From CAZXFH01 sp964640055 (GTDB lineage: Bacteria > Fidelibacterota > UBA2242 > JAFGTP01): DNA of 39,459 nt. The notes beneath the pieces are model-generated. The model made no database searches. It saw only the letters and a list, made by a program, of their open reading frames with translations, and had not been told where the DNA came from. This document shows, one piece after another, positions 25,747 to 34,481 of the stretch. Made by a program: the position numbers and the translations under genes. The stretch lies in contig CAZXFH010000031.1 of assembly GCA_964640055.1 (NCBI GenBank), positions 1 to 39,459 of the forward strand. Direction: 5' to 3'. The stretch's first letter is position 1. Each line of letters begins with the position of its first letter.

Positions 25747-28485
25747 TTATTTTATAAATAATATTTTATTGCTTTTAATTTTGTTCTTTTGTTTTAGAAC
25801 AATCAGATAGACCCCGCTGCTCAAAATTTCTCCCTGGTCATCCTTGCCGTCCCACGAGACCAGCTGCAATCCCTGACGCTCATTGTACCCGGTAAATGTC
25901 TTTACCTGCTGTCCCTTGAGATTGTGGATAGCCAGTGAAGTCGGCGCATCGTATTCTAACCGAAAGCGCAGGGAGACGTGGGAATGATGGCCGTACTGAT
26001 AGGGATTGGGAACGGGCGGGTATACCTGCAGCGTACCCGTATCCTCTGTTAACTCTCCGGTATAGGTCAACAGGAAGTGAAGCGTATCCACCCCGTCAAA
26101 GAATCCCAAATTCAGTTGTCGGGTAGTAACGGCGTTGATGCCGACAAAGGCTTCCCCCGAAAGGGTATCCGCAAGATCAACGTATCCGGATGAGGGATAG
26201 ACCGCTACGGATGGTGATAGGTCTGTAAAAGCGAAATTGCTTCCCCGGGGGCCGATATTGAATATCTGAAAAGAAAGTTTTGGCTTATTCTTATCAAAGC
26301 GGGTTGAGGGCATCCATAAAATTGTTTGGGCATGTTGGGGATTAGGTTCTAGTACAGAAAGGAACAGGGAGTCCTGACCGCCGTTGGAATTCATACCGAT
26401 ACGTTCATTCCACAGACCCGGTTCTAACAGATTGCGATCTATGGTGACGACGAGTGGTAATTTGTAGGTTTTGACTGTACCTGCGGTTTGATCAAAGGAT
26501 ATCCATTCCGGATACCGTGTTTCCAATTCCCACTCCAGCGGCTGAGTGCCTTTGTTGATGATATCAATGGTCTTAGAATATTCATCAGCTTGCCATAAAA
26601 AAACAGAATCCGGTTCCAGGGTTAATTCAGGCGGTCTCTCAATATGACTTTCAATTACCACCCTGATCAGCCAATCACCATTAAGATTCTGACCTTCGTC
26701 AACAGAGAATTCATTCAAATTACGGAACTCACTGCCCGGATCCAGAAAGGCACGTCCCGCTCCTTCTCCGGTGGCGCTGTATCCCAAGCCACCCTCGCTT
26801 TGCAGCGCCAAATAGAAAGAGCGGGTTCCCTCCGGCAGAATTGAATCACCCAAATCATAGCGCGTCCAGCTCTGTGCATCCGGAGTAATATTCTGATAAA
26901 TAGCCAAGGGACTCGCAGACAGATTGGTATAGACCTCCACTTTAACAGGGCTTTCGTCATTAAGTTTGAATTTAATGGCGGATAGGCTGGCGTTGCTCAG
27001 TGTATCGGGAATTATGAATTTTTCTGCAGCGGTCCAGTCCTGTAAATTGATATAGAAACTGATGGAATCACCATCATGCACCAGTTCGGTTTCCTGCACG
27101 CCCCCAATCCCCTGAGCCTGGTATGTAAGGGCTAAACTGGCCGTACCGGTTTGTACAGAGGTCCAAAAGGGAATGAAGGAGACCGGGGAATAGGTATTTC
27201 CAAAATCCGAATCTTCAAATTGATAGTGGCCATCCTGAGCCTGATAGAGGGTTATTTCTGGCGAGGGAAAGTGTTTTACGGCTACAACCCCGAATTGATC
27301 ATTCACCGGATATTGCATATCAAAGGTAATATTATGACCACTGTAAAATTGGATATAAGCCGCTGCAGCTGGCTTCAACTCAAGAGGAATACTATTACCT
27401 TGCGTAAAATTGGATGAAAAATGTTCGGATGTAACCGCCGGTATTTCTACTCCTCCATAACTATATCGGCCGTTTGCTATATCAGGATCATTAACTAAAT
27501 TGGCGATAAACCAATCACGCAATATGCGCTCTTTTGTCAAGTCAGATTGGCCAATATTAGCCAGTGAGATTTCATAACTGGTCAGTGAATTTTCCGGCCG
27601 GCTAACCACTTCATTGATCAAATCAACACCAAAACGTTTATACATATAAAAAGTCCACAAGCCAACTTTGGCATAATCGGTGATGGAATCATCAAAATTA
27701 TTCAGCGGTCGGTTGGTATCATGCAAAAATGAGGCAAACGAATGGCCTGGTAAATCGAGTAAACGGGGTGCCAATTCAGATAACCCTTCATTCAGCCAGG
27801 TACTTTCATTTGTGTCGTACCGATAATGGATTAAATGTTGCATTTCATGGGCCACAACACCCAGGGTAAAATTATCGGTCACATTGGCCGGATTAGTGTC
27901 AATGTACATGATATCACTGTAATTGCCTTTACTGCTGGATTGGTCCAGGGGATCAAAATAGCCCGCAACATAGGTATCCGATTCACCCTCCACAAAACCG
28001 TCTCTGACATCGATCAGCAAAACAAACAGTTTCCCATTATTATCCACATCGGGCGGCTCACCAAAAATATCAATTTCATTGGCATAGATACCCTTATCCG
28101 GATTAATCGAGCCAGCGGGAGTTTGGAAGAGGAGATAATCCTTTAAATTGTCCACATCACTTTGGGTCACCCGTTCTGCATCAAATTCGGTTGTTTCGAC
28201 ATAGATCTCCAAGCGATCCGTTACTTTTTTCCGGTAAAATGCCACTTCGATCAGATCCACCGGGGAAGCATAAATATCTTTGCGAATAAAAAAAGCCGTA
28301 TCCCCGGCGACCGGTTTAGCCAGCGGCTGGACGATACGCACAGCCGGTATTTCACGCCATAATCTGGGGGGCGGACTGACTGCCCGGGGAGTTGGACTGT
28401 TCTGTGGAGTTGAAAATAGATACTGAAGGCAGAAAACGGCGCAGATAAAAATACAGCGCAGTATGTTTATTTTACTTTGGGTAAT
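25747..28485 (-). CDS. secreted zinc metalloprotease with C-terminal sorting-type domain
   Basis: A 912-residue secreted protein if started at ATT 28485. That codon lies 5 bases after AAGGAGAGG and directly before a signal peptide (KINILRCIFICAVFCLQYLF, then a Pro-rich linker). No ATG, GTG or TTG is available before the signal; the next GTG (28341) would remove it. The protease domain has the zinc motif H213-E-M-Q-H217 with E233 in WLNEGLSELA as probable third ligand, like the M30 or related gluzincin peptidases. Beta-sandwich domains follow, one BACON-like (PLEWELETRYPEWISF). The C-terminus (LAIHNLKGQQVKTFTG ... SSGVYLIVLKQ) is a FlgD-Ig or type IX-like sorting domain. It overlaps gpsA by 19 bases. 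Confidence 0.82.
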   Translation of the reverse strand: MTQSKINILRCIFICAVFCLQYLFSTPQNSPTPRAVSPPPRLWREIPAVRIVQPLAKPVAGDTAFFIRKDIYASPVDLIEVAFYRKKVTDRLEIYVETTEFDAERVTQSDVDNLKDYLLFQTPAGSINPDKGIYANEIDIFGEPPDVDNNGKLFVLLIDVRDGFVEGESDTYVAGYFDPLDQSSSKGNYSDIMYIDTNPANVTDNFTLGVVAHEMQHLIHYRYDTNESTWLNEGLSELAPRLLDLPGHSFASFLHDTNRPLNNFDDSITDYAKVGLWTFYMYKRFGVDLINEVVSRPENSLTSYEISLANIGQSDLTKERILRDWFIANLVNDPDIANGRYSYGGVEIPAVTSEHFSSNFTQGNSIPLELKPAAAAYIQFYSGHNITFDMQYPVNDQFGVVAVKHFPSPEITLYQAQDGHYQFEDSDFGNTYSPVSFIPFWTSVQTGTASLALTYQAQGIGGVQETELVHDGDSISFYINLQDWTAAEKFIIPDTLSNASLSAIKFKLNDESPVKVEVYTNLSASPLAIYQNITPDAQSWTRYDLGDSILPEGTRSFYLALQSEGGLGYSATGEGAGRAFLDPGSEFRNLNEFSVDEGQNLNGDWLIRVVIESHIERPPELTLEPDSVFLWQADEYSKTIDIINKGTQPLEWELETRYPEWISFDQTAGTVKTYKLPLVVTIDRNLLEPGLWNERIGMNSNGGQDSLFLSVLEPNPQHAQTILWMPSTRFDKNKPKLSFQIFNIGPRGSNFAFTDLSPSVAVYPSSGYVDLADTLSGEAFVGINAVTTRQLNLGFFDGVDTLHFLLTYTGELTEDTGTLQVYPPVPNPYQYGHHSHVSLRFRLEYDAPTSLAIHNLKGQQVKTFTGYNERQGLQLVSWDGKDDQGEILSSGVYLIVLKQKNKIKSNKILFIK

Positions 28486-29504
28486 GAATGCCTCTCCTTA
28501 ACCGGTTCGCGGGTCATTAAGTCTCTCAATCCCTGTTGGGGATCTTTATTTTGAAACAGAATACGATATATTTCATTAGAAATTGGCATAACAACCTGAT
28601 AGCGTTGCATCAATTGATGGACAGTCTCACAGGTATGTACCCCCTCCGCAATCATCGTCATACCATCCAGAATTTCATTTAGTTTGCGGCCTTTACCGAT
28701 CTCTTCGCCGACATATCGGTTCCGACTATGTTTACTGTTGCAGGTAACTATAAGGTCACCGACGCCGCTCAGCCCGGCAAAGGTTTGTTCCTTGCCGCCC
28801 AGGCGCATACCCATGCGGGTTATCTCCAACAAGCCGCGGGTAATCAAGGCTGCCTTGGAGTTATCTCCCAAGCCCAGCCCGTCACAAATCCCGGAAGCAA
28901 TTGCGATCACATTCTTAATGGATCCGGCGACTTCCACCCCGATAATATCAGTGTTAGTATAAACTCTGAAATAGGGGGTCATAAATATATTTTGAACCCG
29001 TTCCGCACTGCGCAGATCAGTACTGGCAGCGACCACCAGAGTGGGAATTTCACGGGCGACCTCTTCGGCATGGCTGGGTCCGTAGATGGTCACGATTTTA
29101 TCCTGAGGATGTCCCAGTACTTCCTGAATAACTTCACTCATGCGTTTCAGGGTATCCCGCTCCATACCTTTGGCGAGGTTGACGATGAGCACCTTCCGGT
29201 CAACTTTTCCGGCCACTTTTTCCAGTACGGCCCGGAGAACGTGGGATGGCACTACCGTGGCAATCACCTCGGCGCCGCTAATGACCTCATCCAGACTGTT
29301 GGAAATCGGTAACTCACGGGGGATCGGAATGCCGGGCAACAGCGGGTTACGCCGCGTTTTATTCATCAGGGCCACATTTTCCGGAAAATGTTCCCACAAC
29401 CTTATCGGATATCCTTTTTTATACAAATGGATCGCAATAGTTGTGCCCCAGCTACCAGCCCCCAGAACAGCCAGCGGGGTTGATCTGTTTTTATGTGCCT
29501 GCAT
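28467..29504 (-). CDS. gpsA: NAD(P)-dependent glycerol-3-phosphate dehydrogenase
   Basis: A 345-residue GpsA that reduces dihydroxyacetone phosphate to sn-glycerol-3-phosphate, the backbone for phospholipids. The dinucleotide-binding LGAGSWGTTIA is at 14-24, the catalytic lysine region in AGSIKNVIAIASG at about 195-207, and the substrate loop GDNSKAALITRG follows. It starts 11 bases after the purM stop and its end overlaps the protease gene. Together with the acyl-CoA synthetase upstream, it gives this operon a lipid flavour. Confidence 0.96.
   Translation of the reverse strand: MQAHKNRSTPLAVLGAGSWGTTIAIHLYKKGYPIRLWEHFPENVALMNKTRRNPLLPGIPIPRELPISNSLDEVISGAEVIATVVPSHVLRAVLEKVAGKVDRKVLIVNLAKGMERDTLKRMSEVIQEVLGHPQDKIVTIYGPSHAEEVAREIPTLVVAASTDLRSAERVQNIFMTPYFRVYTNTDIIGVEVAGSIKNVIAIASGICDGLGLGDNSKAALITRGLLEITRMGMRLGGKEQTFAGLSGVGDLIVTCNSKHSRNRYVGEEIGKGRKLNEILDGMTMIAEGVHTCETVHQLMQRYQVVMPISNEIYRILFQNKDPQQGLRDLMTREPVKERHSLPKVK
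28491..28499 (-). promoter_or_regulatory. Shine-Dalgarno that decides the protease start
   Basis: On the minus strand AAGGAGAGG lies inside the gpsA 3' end, five bases before ATT 28485. No ATG, GTG or TTG in the protease frame lies within range, so this site supports initiation at the rare codon ATT. Confidence 0.5.
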
Positions 29505-29515
29505 ACAGCTATTCC

Positions 29516-30517
29516 TTACTTTTTTATCACTTCACCGATGACCTGCGGATGCAGCTTATCCCGGTCCAAGAGTCGATGGAATTCCGCCGCTCTGTCTGAT
29601 GCACAAATCAATATTAATCCGATTCCCAGATTGAATACTCTGCGCATCTCCTGAGCATTGATTCTGCCCAAACGCTGAATGTAAGTAAAAACAGGCAACC
29701 AGTTCCAGGCATTCCAATCAATCCTGAGGGTCAGATGTTGCGGCAGGATACGGCGGGTATTCCCTTCGATCCCGCCACCGGTGATATGGCTAATCCCATG
29801 TAGGTCCCTGTCTTCCAGCAGGGGGTCCAGGGCTGGGAGGTAGGAGCGGTGTATTTTTAACAACTCTTCACCCAGGACCGCCCCGATTTCAGGAATATAA
29901 TCATCTATTTTGTGCTCTTTCAGGAGTACCTGGCGGGCCAGAGAATAGCCATTGGTATGTAAACCGCTGGCGGCCAAACCGATCAGTACATCTCCCTGGC
30001 GAACACGGTTATGGATCAGATGTCCTTTTTCAACGACACCGGTAATTGTACCGACTAAATCGTAATCCTCATTTTGGTAGATACCGGGCATTTCTGCGGT
30101 CTCACCGCCAATCAAGGCACAACCGTTCGTTTTACAGGCCCGGGCAAGCCCTTTGACAATGGCTTTGAATTTGGGTGCCTGCAATTTGCCGGTTCCAATA
30201 TAATCCAAAAAATAGAGCGGCCGGGCACCGGTGGTCAGGATATCATTGACGCAGTGATTCACTAAACACTCTCCCACACTGGTATGGCGATTCATCATAC
30301 TGGCCACAATTAGTTTGGTTCCCACACCGTCGGTACTTGACACCAGCACCGGTTGCCGGTACTGATCAAGTGGTAATTGATAGCAGCTCCCGAACCCGCC
30401 GATTCCGGTGAGGACCCGGGCATCGAAAGTGTCGGCGACCAGGGTTTTAATTTCAGATACAGCTTGCTCTCCGGCTTCAAGATCAACACCGGCTTGTTTG
30501 TAGGTCGATTTTGTCAT
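29516..30517 (-). CDS. purM: phosphoribosylformylglycinamidine cyclo-ligase (AIR synthetase)
   Basis: A 333-residue PurM that closes the imidazole ring in purine synthesis using ATP. The N-terminal TYKQAGVDLEAGEQAV, GIGGFGSCYQL (about 40-50), DGVGTKL, GGETAEMPG and the late ITGGGIEGNTRRILP match the family throughout. The gene begins 3 bases after the stop of the acyl-CoA synthetase gene, so coupled translation is likely. No other purine gene is in the window. Confidence 0.96.
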   Translation of the reverse strand: MTKSTYKQAGVDLEAGEQAVSEIKTLVADTFDARVLTGIGGFGSCYQLPLDQYRQPVLVSSTDGVGTKLIVASMMNRHTSVGECLVNHCVNDILTTGARPLYFLDYIGTGKLQAPKFKAIVKGLARACKTNGCALIGGETAEMPGIYQNEDYDLVGTITGVVEKGHLIHNRVRQGDVLIGLAASGLHTNGYSLARQVLLKEHKIDDYIPEIGAVLGEELLKIHRSYLPALDPLLEDRDLHGISHITGGGIEGNTRRILPQHLTLRIDWNAWNWLPVFTYIQRLGRINAQEMRRVFNLGIGLILICASDRAAEFHRLLDRDKLHPQVIGEVIKK

Positions 30518-30520
30518 TTT

Positions 30521-32335
30521 CTATTTCCTGTTTGAATAAATCGAATCGATAAGATCAGAATATTTGTTTAAAACGATCTTGCGTCTGATTTTCAGGGAAG
30601 GAGTTAACTCGCCCCCTTCAATGGTAAATTCACTGGGTAATAAAATGAATTTTTTCACTTTCTCGAATTGGGCAAACCCTTCCATAGACTCGTTAATGGT
30701 TCGGGCATAGAGTGCTTTAACCTGGGGCAGTTGCACTAATTCTTCCCGGTCGGACCACTGCAACCCCTGCTCCTGAGCCCATTCTTCCAAATTTGGAAAA
30801 GAGGGTACAATCAGAGCCGCGATAAATTTACGTTTATCGCCGATGATGAGAATCTGTTCGATCCATTTGGAGGTGACTAACACATTCTCCATGGGTTGCG
30901 GTGCCACATTCTTTCCCCCGGCGGTCACCAGAATATTTTTCTTGCGATCGGTGATGCGTAGATAGCCCTCTTCATCCATATCGCCGATATCACCGGTATG
31001 AAACCATCCGGCGGAATCAATAACGTCATCTGTAGCCACCGGATCCTTGAAATAGCCTTGCATTAAATTGGGGCCTTGCATCAGAATTTCACCGTCAGGG
31101 GCAATCTTCACTTTACAGTTTGACAGAGGCAGACCCACCGCACCGATTTTATTCCGTTCCATGGGGTTGACCGAAATAACCGGCGAGGTCTCAGTCAGTC
31201 CATAGCCCTCTATGATAATGACCCCGGCCCCGTTAAAGAACTCACCGATTTCCTTGGATAAGGGGGCGCCTCCGGAAACAAAGAAGCGTAACCGTCCTCC
31301 AATCCTGGCTTTTAATTTGTTAAATACCAATTTATCAGCCAGATTTAATTTTTTACGCAGAAAAAACCCAATCGGCTGCTGATTATTGCGTTTGTGAAAG
31401 CCTTTTTTACCCACTTTAATAGCCCACCAGAATAATTTTTTCTTAATAAAAGAGGCTTTAGCGATATTATCGATGATACGTGAATATATTTTTTCATATA
31501 AACGGGGCACCGATACCATCAGTGTCGGACAAACTTCGGTCATATTCTCCGCTACTTTAAGTAGGTTTTCTGCATAGCAGATTTTCGCGCCTTTGGAAAA
31601 AGGCAAAAAGTGTCCGGCCATGCGTTCGAAACTATGACTCAAAGGGAGAAAAGAGAGCAGTGTATCGCTGTCATAAACTTCCAGGACTTCCAGCGACGCT
31701 TTGATATTCTCTGCTAAATTCCGATGCGTCAACATCACCCCTTTGGGCTCGCCAGTAGTGCCTGAAGTGTAGATCAGGGTGAGCAGGTCGTCTTCCTCTG
31801 TAGCGGCAACATCTTTTTCAAAATCATCGGGATGATCATCAATAAAAATGCGCCCTTTCTCAATCAGCTCCTGCATGGAAATAAATTTGGGATGCTGCAG
31901 ACTGTCATTGTCATTATTCATCACAATAACCCGACGGACATTATGCAGATCACCAATGATAGTCAGGATCTTTTCGGCCAGTTGCATGGTCCCGCAGAAA
32001 AGATACTTACTTTCCGAATGTAATATTATCCATTTCATTTGTTTGACGGTCAGGGTGGGATAAATTGTCGTGACCACTCCCTGGGCACAGATGGTCCCGT
32101 AATCAGCCATGGCCCACCAGTGACTATTTTCCGAGACAATGCCCACATGTTCCTTAGGACTGAGCCCAAAGAAGCGTAAACCACCGTGGATTTCTTTCAC
32201 ATAATTGCGAACTTCGCCAAAGGTCAGGTTTTTCCATTCACTATTTTCTTTATAACCGTAGGCAATCTTGTCCTTATACTGTTCAGATATGTCCAGGAAC
32301 ATTTGGGAGATAGTTTGAAAGTCTCTTTTTTCCAT
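30521..32335 (-). CDS. long-chain acyl-CoA synthetase (AMP-forming)
   Basis: A 604-residue adenylate-forming enzyme that activates a fatty acid as acyl-AMP and then acyl-CoA. Start ATG 32335 follows AAGGGG by 6 bases; a TTG 21 bases upstream precedes that site. The P-loop-like YTSGTTGEPKGVMLTH is at about 190-205, GYGLTETSP at about 373, and the hinge WFHTGDIGDMDEEGYLRITD is intact, with the catalytic Lys in the small C-terminal domain. The extended N-terminus resembles the FadD15/FAA group rather than short acyl-CoA synthetases. It is the first gene of a four-gene minus-strand operon with purM, gpsA and the protease. Confidence 0.93.
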   Translation of the reverse strand: MEKRDFQTISQMFLDISEQYKDKIAYGYKENSEWKNLTFGEVRNYVKEIHGGLRFFGLSPKEHVGIVSENSHWWAMADYGTICAQGVVTTIYPTLTVKQMKWIILHSESKYLFCGTMQLAEKILTIIGDLHNVRRVIVMNNDNDSLQHPKFISMQELIEKGRIFIDDHPDDFEKDVAATEEDDLLTLIYTSGTTGEPKGVMLTHRNLAENIKASLEVLEVYDSDTLLSFLPLSHSFERMAGHFLPFSKGAKICYAENLLKVAENMTEVCPTLMVSVPRLYEKIYSRIIDNIAKASFIKKKLFWWAIKVGKKGFHKRNNQQPIGFFLRKKLNLADKLVFNKLKARIGGRLRFFVSGGAPLSKEIGEFFNGAGVIIIEGYGLTETSPVISVNPMERNKIGAVGLPLSNCKVKIAPDGEILMQGPNLMQGYFKDPVATDDVIDSAGWFHTGDIGDMDEEGYLRITDRKKNILVTAGGKNVAPQPMENVLVTSKWIEQILIIGDKRKFIAALIVPSFPNLEEWAQEQGLQWSDREELVQLPQVKALYARTINESMEGFAQFEKVKKFILLPSEFTIEGGELTPSLKIRRKIVLNKYSDLIDSIYSNRK

Positions 32336-32357
32336 TTTACACCCCTTAAATTCCAAA

Positions 32358-32386
32358 TTGATTTTTATTTAAAATTCTCTTAGATT
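32358..32386 (+). promoter_or_regulatory. candidate promoter of tRNA-Leu
   Basis: TTGATT at 32358-32363 and TAGATT at 32381-32386 are separated by exactly 17 bases, with the tRNA gene beginning 14 bases after the -10 hexamer. Confidence 0.5.
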
Positions 32387-32399
32387 CTCAGCGTTCTTT

Positions 32400-32485
32400 G
32401 CCGAAGTGGCGGAATTGGTAGACGCAGCGGACTCAAAATCCGCCCCCGAGTGATCGGGGTGGGGGTTCGACTCCCCCCTTCGGCA
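32400..32485 (+). tRNA. tRNA-Leu (anticodon CAA)
   Basis: An 86-base type II tRNA. The acceptor stem GCCGAAG (32400-32406) pairs with CTTCGGC (32478-32484) and A is the discriminator base. The anticodon stem GCGGA/TCCGC encloses a CTCAAAA loop, giving anticodon CAA that reads UUG. A long variable arm (CCCCGAGTGATCGGGG) and the T-arm GGGGG-TTCGACT-CCCCC complete it. CCA is not encoded. Confidence 0.97.
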
Positions 32486-32694
32486 CTTCTTATTAGCAAG
32501 GAGTTGAACGCAACACTGCCGAATAATCATATCCATATTCACCAAGAACACTATTCAGTTTTACAGGTTAATATAACAGTAATCTATAAACAATTATTTA
32601 GAACCTTTAACGCATTAAAAAGGATGGCAAAGCAGGCAATCCTTTACCACCCCTTTCAGATTTTATCTCTAAATAATGAGTGACCCCCAATTTG

Positions 32695-34392
32695 TTATCC
32701 ACTTATATTACGGATAACTTTCTGTGCCTTTTCAATTTCTTCTTGGTGGTCAGGATATTGCTGAACGACCTTACGGAACTCTTTGATCGCTTTTTCTTTG
32801 CGGCCCATTCGGTAATAGCAATAGCCGATTCTTAATTGCGCGTAGGCGGCTTTATTCCCGTCACCCAGGCCAAAGACCTGCATATAGTTGGACAGGGCTG
32901 GTTGATATTGCTTGCGATAATAGTGGATCTCTCCGATCCACCACTGGGCATTATCAGCCAAGGGATGGGTTGGCCCTAACTCAAGAATTTCCGCAAACAA
33001 GGTCAACGCTTCATCATATTGCTCAGCCTGATACAGCCGCCGGGCTTTCTGGTATAATTCACTCTGCGTATCCTGGGTGGTGGTGCGGGGTGCTGGTCTC
33101 TCAGCGGGATGAGGCTTGACCTTACCAGTCGTTGAGGCCTTCTTTTCGCTCTCAAGGAAATCGTTCAGGAGCATGGCATGGCTCGGCTGATAAGCCAGTT
33201 CAATAGAGACCCGCCGATTCAAGGCCTGCTTGGCACTATTATCACTTTCCACCAATAAAGCCTCTTCACCAGCACTTTGCAGGTAAATACGATCTGCCAT
33301 AGCCGCCCTTTTATCAGGTTTGAATAAGTCCAGGATGAGCTGGCCTACAGTAGCACATCGCTGGCGGGCTAATTGCTGATTGTACACCTCCGACCCATCG
33401 GGGTCGGTATGCCCGGTTAGAATTACTTTAACCGAATCATCGGTTTTCAGGGCTTTGACTACTTTCCCCAGCGTGACATAATAATTTGAATTAAAGCTCA
33501 AACTTGGGGTTTGGTGTTCCGCATAATCAAAAAAGATATCGTCGAAAGAGAGCACTTGTAACAGATCCGAGGTGATGATCGCTCTAGGTGGAACCATCTT
33601 TGCAACTTTTTTAGTGCTTTTTACCGCTCTGGTTTGAGTCTCTGAAATTGGGGGGGGTGTTACTTTTTTCAGCGGCGCAGGGGTTTCGGAAGTAACCGTA
33701 TCGGCCAAGCTGGAAATCGGCAGAGACGGTTCCGGCCATTCTTCAGGAACCTGCTGTAAAGCTGCATCCAAATCCGGTTCCATGGCTTTTATCAAGGTTG
33801 AATCCTGCTTTGCTTCGGCTGCTTCTTGGAGCTCGCTTTCCTTTTGATCGGTTATAACCAATTGCCGTTCTTTTTTCACCGGTGGTTGATCTTCATCATA
33901 TTGAATCAAGGCGAGGATGGATTTTCGTCCGGTACCGATCAGGCGTTTAATTTGATGGGGCGTGTAGGGGCGGATATAGACACGGGTGGTTTTATCAATC
34001 TGCTTATAGCGTTTTTGTTCACCGGATGGGTCATGCCACTGAAAAGTAATGTCAGCATCCTTATTACCAATAATAATAAATTTCAGATCCTTTTTCATAT
34101 TAACATCATAGCTATCCGGCGGATCGGTTTTAAAAGTAAATTCAGGTACTTTAGCCGTGCTTTCACTTTTTACAGAGGGCTGAGTGGTGTCTTTGGCAAA
34201 GGACTTTTCTGTTACCATACTCAAAGCCAGTGAATCCGCTTCCCGCACTGTAGTTGGTTTAGGGGGAACAGGGGAAGTTTCCTGCGGAGTAGTGGTGGTT
34301 GCTTCCCCCCCATCTTTTTCGGTGAGGGCTTCTTGGCCACCGCCGCAGGCTAAAAAAGTAAACAAAAAAGTCAGAAATATATACTGTCGCAT
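32695..34392 (-). CDS. Pal-type OmpA-domain lipoprotein fused to CpoB-like TPR
   Basis: A 565-residue lipoprotein. The start ATG 34392 follows GAGGTGG, and an in-frame TTG 30 bases earlier would only lengthen the N-terminus. The signal ends in a lipobox with Cys16. Next is a long low-complexity linker rich in Pro, Thr and Glu, then an OmpA/Pal peptidoglycan-binding domain (about 290-405) with TGHTDPDG. The diaminopimelate-binding pair is intact at D330 and R345 (spacing 15). The C-terminal 110 residues are three TPRs ending QYPDHQEEIEKAQKVI, close to those of CpoB/YbgF. Pal and CpoB are separate Tol-Pal genes in proteobacteria. The protein would tether the outer membrane to peptidoglycan while offering a TPR scaffold. 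Confidence 0.88.
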   Translation of the reverse strand: MRQYIFLTFLFTFLACGGGQEALTEKDGGEATTTTPQETSPVPPKPTTVREADSLALSMVTEKSFAKDTTQPSVKSESTAKVPEFTFKTDPPDSYDVNMKKDLKFIIIGNKDADITFQWHDPSGEQKRYKQIDKTTRVYIRPYTPHQIKRLIGTGRKSILALIQYDEDQPPVKKERQLVITDQKESELQEAAEAKQDSTLIKAMEPDLDAALQQVPEEWPEPSLPISSLADTVTSETPAPLKKVTPPPISETQTRAVKSTKKVAKMVPPRAIITSDLLQVLSFDDIFFDYAEHQTPSLSFNSNYYVTLGKVVKALKTDDSVKVILTGHTDPDGSEVYNQQLARQRCATVGQLILDLFKPDKRAAMADRIYLQSAGEEALLVESDNSAKQALNRRVSIELAYQPSHAMLLNDFLESEKKASTTGKVKPHPAERPAPRTTTQDTQSELYQKARRLYQAEQYDEALTLFAEILELGPTHPLADNAQWWIGEIHYYRKQYQPALSNYMQVFGLGDGNKAAYAQLRIGYCYYRMGRKEKAIKEFRKVVQQYPDHQEEIEKAQKVIRNISG

Positions 34393-34413
34393 TCTTCCAC
34401 CTCTTCTAAAGTA

Positions 34414-34456
34414 CAAAAGCATCCGATCAAGTCTTTACCCGCCCCGGATGCTTTTG
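34414..34456 (-). terminator. 12-bp perfect inverted repeat, possible terminator or attenuator
   Basis: CAAAAGCATCCG (34414-34425) and CGGATGCTTTTG (34445-34456) are perfect inverted copies around a 19-base loop. They lie between the coiled-coil gene and the Pal-CpoB gene. On the minus strand the second arm contains a T-run, so it could end or reduce transcription into the Pal-CpoB gene, or stabilise the mRNA end. Confidence 0.6.
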
Positions 34457-34481
34457 CAAAGGTTACTACACCTCTTCAGGA

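Noticed and set aside
28728..29312. 194-residue frame on the plus strand
   Set aside because: It lies fully antisense to gpsA, which has complete family motifs; the composition reflects the opposite strand.
32369..32551. 60-residue minus-strand frame over the tRNA
   Set aside because: It covers the tRNA-Leu gene antisense and is an artefact of that sequence.
32600..32660. Terminator after tRNA-Leu (GGAT...ATCC stem)
   Set aside because: The stem has a mismatch after four pairs and no T-run follows.
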